Made by a program: the position numbers and the translations under genes
Assembly: GCA_024636555.1 (NCBI GenBank)
Contig: JAGXGW010000021.1
Span: 1 to 64,000 of the forward strand
DNA: 64,000 nt
Direction: 5' to 3'
Origin: Paracoccaceae bacterium
GTDB lineage: Bacteria > Pseudomonadota > Alphaproteobacteria > Rhodobacterales > Rhodobacteraceae
Notes under the pieces: model-generated
The model's input: the letters and a program-made list of their open reading frames with translations, nothing else
The model's database searches: none
Told to the model about the DNA's origin: nothing
In this document: positions 61,990-64,000 of the stretch, one piece after another
Numbering within the stretch: the stretch's first letter is position 1
Layout: every line of letters starts with the position of its first letter

Positions 61990-62904
61990 TTAGAAAGAGC
62001 CGACAATCGCCGTAGTCAGCGCGGTGCGGTTCGGGGACATGGCATTGGCGGCGATGCTGTTCAGCGGCACGGCTTTGGCCCCGCCGAACGGCAGCGTGAT
62101 GCCAAGGCGGATGCTGTCCTCGTCATATCGGTCTTCACCGTCGTCGATCCGCGAGCGTGCCAGTTCAACCGAAAGCATGGCCGGAAAATTGGCCGCAGCG
62201 GACAGATCATAGCCGAAACCGATCCCGAATGTCGTCAGGTCACCCGCCAGATCTTCGATCTCGCCACGCGTCACCCCTGCATGGGCCGTCAGGCCGTCTC
62301 TGAAGGCATAACTCCCGCCCAGCCCGTAAGAGGTAAGGTCGAGATCAACACCCCCGGAGGACAAACGCGAACGCACGGCATGCCCGCCGACAACGCCGTC
62401 CGCGCCGACGTTGAAGGACACACGCCCGCCGAAATCATTCCACGTGATATCGGCGTCATCGAACACAAAGTTGTCGGTTTCCCCGAAGAAGAATTCCATC
62501 CCCATCAGGTCGCTCTCGTAGCCCAGAAACAGGCCGTAGGAATCAATGGAGCCATCACCGAAGCCATCCACGCCCAGTTCGCCATATTCATAATAGGCGC
62601 CGGCATTCCAGAATTCGGCAAAAGCGCCCCCCGCCGTGAGGCCAAAGACATTGGCGCTTATATTCTCGTCGATGCCGTCAAAACTGGCACGCGCGGACGA
62701 GGCCGTTGCCCCCAGTAGTAGGCCGTTGTCATAGCGCAACCCCAGCTTGCCATCCAGCGACCGGACCGACGTCTGGGGAAAACCGTCAGAGGATTTGAAA
62801 TGGCCGTAGCCGAAGGTCGCGGCGCCGGAAATATCCTGTGCGGCCACGCTGACGGGAAGGACAGCGGCAAATACGCCGGCCAGACAGGGTTTGAAATAAG
62901 ACAT
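61990..62904 (-). CDS. porin-like outer-membrane beta-barrel protein
   Basis: A 304-residue exported protein. A signal peptide (MSYFKPCLAGVFAAVLPVSVAAQ) is followed by repeating amphipathic strands with Gly/Tyr/Phe turns (ATFGYGHFKSS, LGLRYDNGLLLGATASSA, GAYYEYGEL, YGLGGSYAFRDG, FGIGFGYDLS), and it ends in Phe as outer-membrane barrels do. It resembles Rhodobacter-type porins and small barrel proteins but has no exact match I can name. AGGAG precedes ATG 62904. About 269 bp upstream have no gene. Confidence 0.75.
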   Translation of the reverse strand: MSYFKPCLAGVFAAVLPVSVAAQDISGAATFGYGHFKSSDGFPQTSVRSLDGKLGLRYDNGLLLGATASSARASFDGIDENISANVFGLTAGGAFAEFWNAGAYYEYGELGVDGFGDGSIDSYGLFLGYESDLMGMEFFFGETDNFVFDDADITWNDFGGRVSFNVGADGVVGGHAVRSRLSSGGVDLDLTSYGLGGSYAFRDGLTAHAGVTRGEIEDLAGDLTTFGIGFGYDLSAAANFPAMLSVELARSRIDDGEDRYDEDSIRLGITLPFGGAKAVPLNSIAANAMSPNRTALTTAIVGSF

Positions 62905-63173
62905 GTTTTGCTCCTCGATACATTGCCCGAGGATCCGCTCTAGCCGCTGTGTTGCGACGCCCCGTAAACGGGCTTTGATGTCAGCGTGACCCTCGACGAC
63001 CTGAGTGGGAGCCAACATCCCTGAATGCAACCGGTGATGTATCACACAACCCGAAATTGCGCAGGCCTGCGGACGGCAAAAGGGCCGAAATCCCCGGTTT
63101 GCAGCAGATACTGCCGGTTTGGGTACGAAAACGGTCCCGCGCGATTTCGGGGCATTGTGACTCGCAGGACACG

Positions 63174-64000
63174 TTATTTCGCCGTGACATCATGGGAATA
63201 GAGCCAGTCGAACTGGTGCATCATCCGGTCGGGGGCAAGCTGGCCGCCCAGCCGCATCACCGTATGGGCCGCGCGGCGCAGCGGAGCGGAGCGGATATGA
63301 TATTTCCACGCATTGCCATTGGCCGCAGCAATCACGCGGCGCACGCGGGCTTCGCGGCGTGACTGGTAGTCGGCCAGCCCCGCCGCCACCGTGTCGGTGC
63401 CCGCCAGCGCATCGGCCAGAACCCATGCATCCTCCAGCGCCATCGAGGCACCCTGCGCCAGAAACGGCAGGGTCGGATGGGCCGCGTCGCCCAGCAGCGC
63501 CAGATGGTCGCGCTGCCATGTCTTTGCCACAGGATGCCGGAACAGCCCCCACAGGCGCGGCGCGGTCACCTGCGCCAGCATCGCGCGGACGGGCGCGCCG
63601 AAATCGGCAAAGGCCGCGCGCAGGTTGGCCGGATCATCGCCATGGTTCCAGCCCTCGTCAGCCCATGCCTTGCGCTCTTGCACCGCGACGATATTGATCG
63701 CGGTGCCGTCGCGCAGCGGATAGCTGACCAGATGCCGCCCCGGCCCCATATGCACCCATGCCTCAGGGCCGCGCCCTTCGGTATTGGGCACGATCGCGCG
63801 CCATGCCACTTGCCCGGTAAAGAACGGCGCATCCTGCCCGTTCAGGACGCGGCGCAGGACCGAATGCAGCCCGTCCGCGCCCACCACCAGATCCGCCGTC
63901 ATCTGCGCGCCATTGGCCAGATGCAGCACCGGATGCGCGCCACCTTCCACCGATGTCACCCTTTGCAGGAGCCTGATCTTGACGCCCGCATCCCGCGCCC
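63174..64000 (-). CDS. FAD-dependent monooxygenase (salicylate hydroxylase-like), 5' end beyond window
   Basis: The frame is open to the right edge, so the N-terminal FAD-binding GxGxxG part lies outside the window. The visible 275 residues start within ARDAGVKIRLLQRVTSVEGG. They contain the DG motif LVVGADGLHSVLR and the GD motif LLGDAAHPTLPFLAQGASMALEDAWVLADAL, which bind FAD and NAD(P)H in group A hydroxylases. A GTG at 63959 is internal, not the start. Substrates of relatives are aromatic acids or ubiquinone precursors; none can be assigned here. Confidence 0.87.
   Translation of the reverse strand, partial: ARDAGVKIRLLQRVTSVEGGAHPVLHLANGAQMTADLVVGADGLHSVLRRVLNGQDAPFFTGQVAWRAIVPNTEGRGPEAWVHMGPGRHLVSYPLRDGTAINIVAVQERKAWADEGWNHGDDPANLRAAFADFGAPVRAMLAQVTAPRLWGLFRHPVAKTWQRDHLALLGDAAHPTLPFLAQGASMALEDAWVLADALAGTDTVAAGLADYQSRREARVRRVIAAANGNAWKYHIRSAPLRRAAHTVMRLGGQLAPDRMMHQFDWLYSHDVTAK

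Overview
The window is a GC-rich chromosomal segment of an alphaproteobacterium, most likely a member of the Rhodobacterales (Roseobacter/Rhodobacter group). Three things point there: the block DUF177-rpmF-plsX-fabH-ihfA-merR followed by tRNA-Pro, the block dgt-argS-SPOR-nagZ-scpA-scpB, and an OlsB-type ornithine-lipid acyltransferase. No rRNA, CRISPR array, intact prophage or intact insertion sequence is visible. The only trace of a mobile element is a very weak IS3-like remnant at the left edge.

Region 1 (1-20.8 kb) is accessory and catabolic. It starts with an HlyD/FtsX/ATPase export operon whose ATPase gene is frameshifted in a G8 run. Next is a tight operon with a DmdA-family (GcvT-fold) methyltransferase, an OsmC protein, a crotonase-fold protein and an acyl-CoA synthetase, with an Lrp regulator upstream. 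Then comes a divergent locus (PLP lyase, M24 metallohydrolase, Asp/Glu-racemase-fold protein, opposed by a second Lrp regulator). It repeats the enzyme classes of ectoine catabolism without being the canonical pathway. A MscS channel, a coupled molybdenum-hydroxylase/methyltransferase/AraC operon and an orphan response regulator with Glu at the phosphorylation site complete the region.

Region 2 (20.9-36.4 kb) is an exopolysaccharide cluster closely modelled on rhizobial succinoglycan loci: galU(exoN), exoM, exoQ, exoK, exoP, exoA, exoL, an exoO-like gene, exoF and exoY on the minus strand. A small ExoX/SyrA-like repressor candidate lies on the plus strand. A ParB-fold hypothetical protein and a Wzx/ExoT-type flippase sit beyond an AT-rich divergent promoter region. 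The glycosyltransferase set predicts a short repeat unit: ExoY priming plus A, L, M and O steps, with no U, W or V homologue seen here.

Region 3 (36.4-47.1 kb) is mixed: a pair of overlapping membrane GTPase genes, yaeQ, an AlgX/AlgJ-like SGNH protein diverging from an AbrB-family membrane protein, a type II hydroxyacyl-CoA dehydrogenase, a PaiB-like flavin protein, an ABC-F ATPase and olsB. Two perfect hairpins in tandem lie between olsB and the ABC-F gene.

Region 4 (47.2-64 kb) is core housekeeping: bamE, DUF177, the L32/lipid-synthesis operon, IHF alpha, tRNA-Pro(GGG), a tandem-domain dCTP deaminase, condensin accessory factors, peptidoglycan recycling, argS, dgt, an A-type iron-sulfur carrier, exonuclease III, an outer-membrane barrel, and a flavin monooxygenase cut by the window end.

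All starts, motifs and repeats were read by eye. Family assignments rest on recognised motifs, not on a database search.
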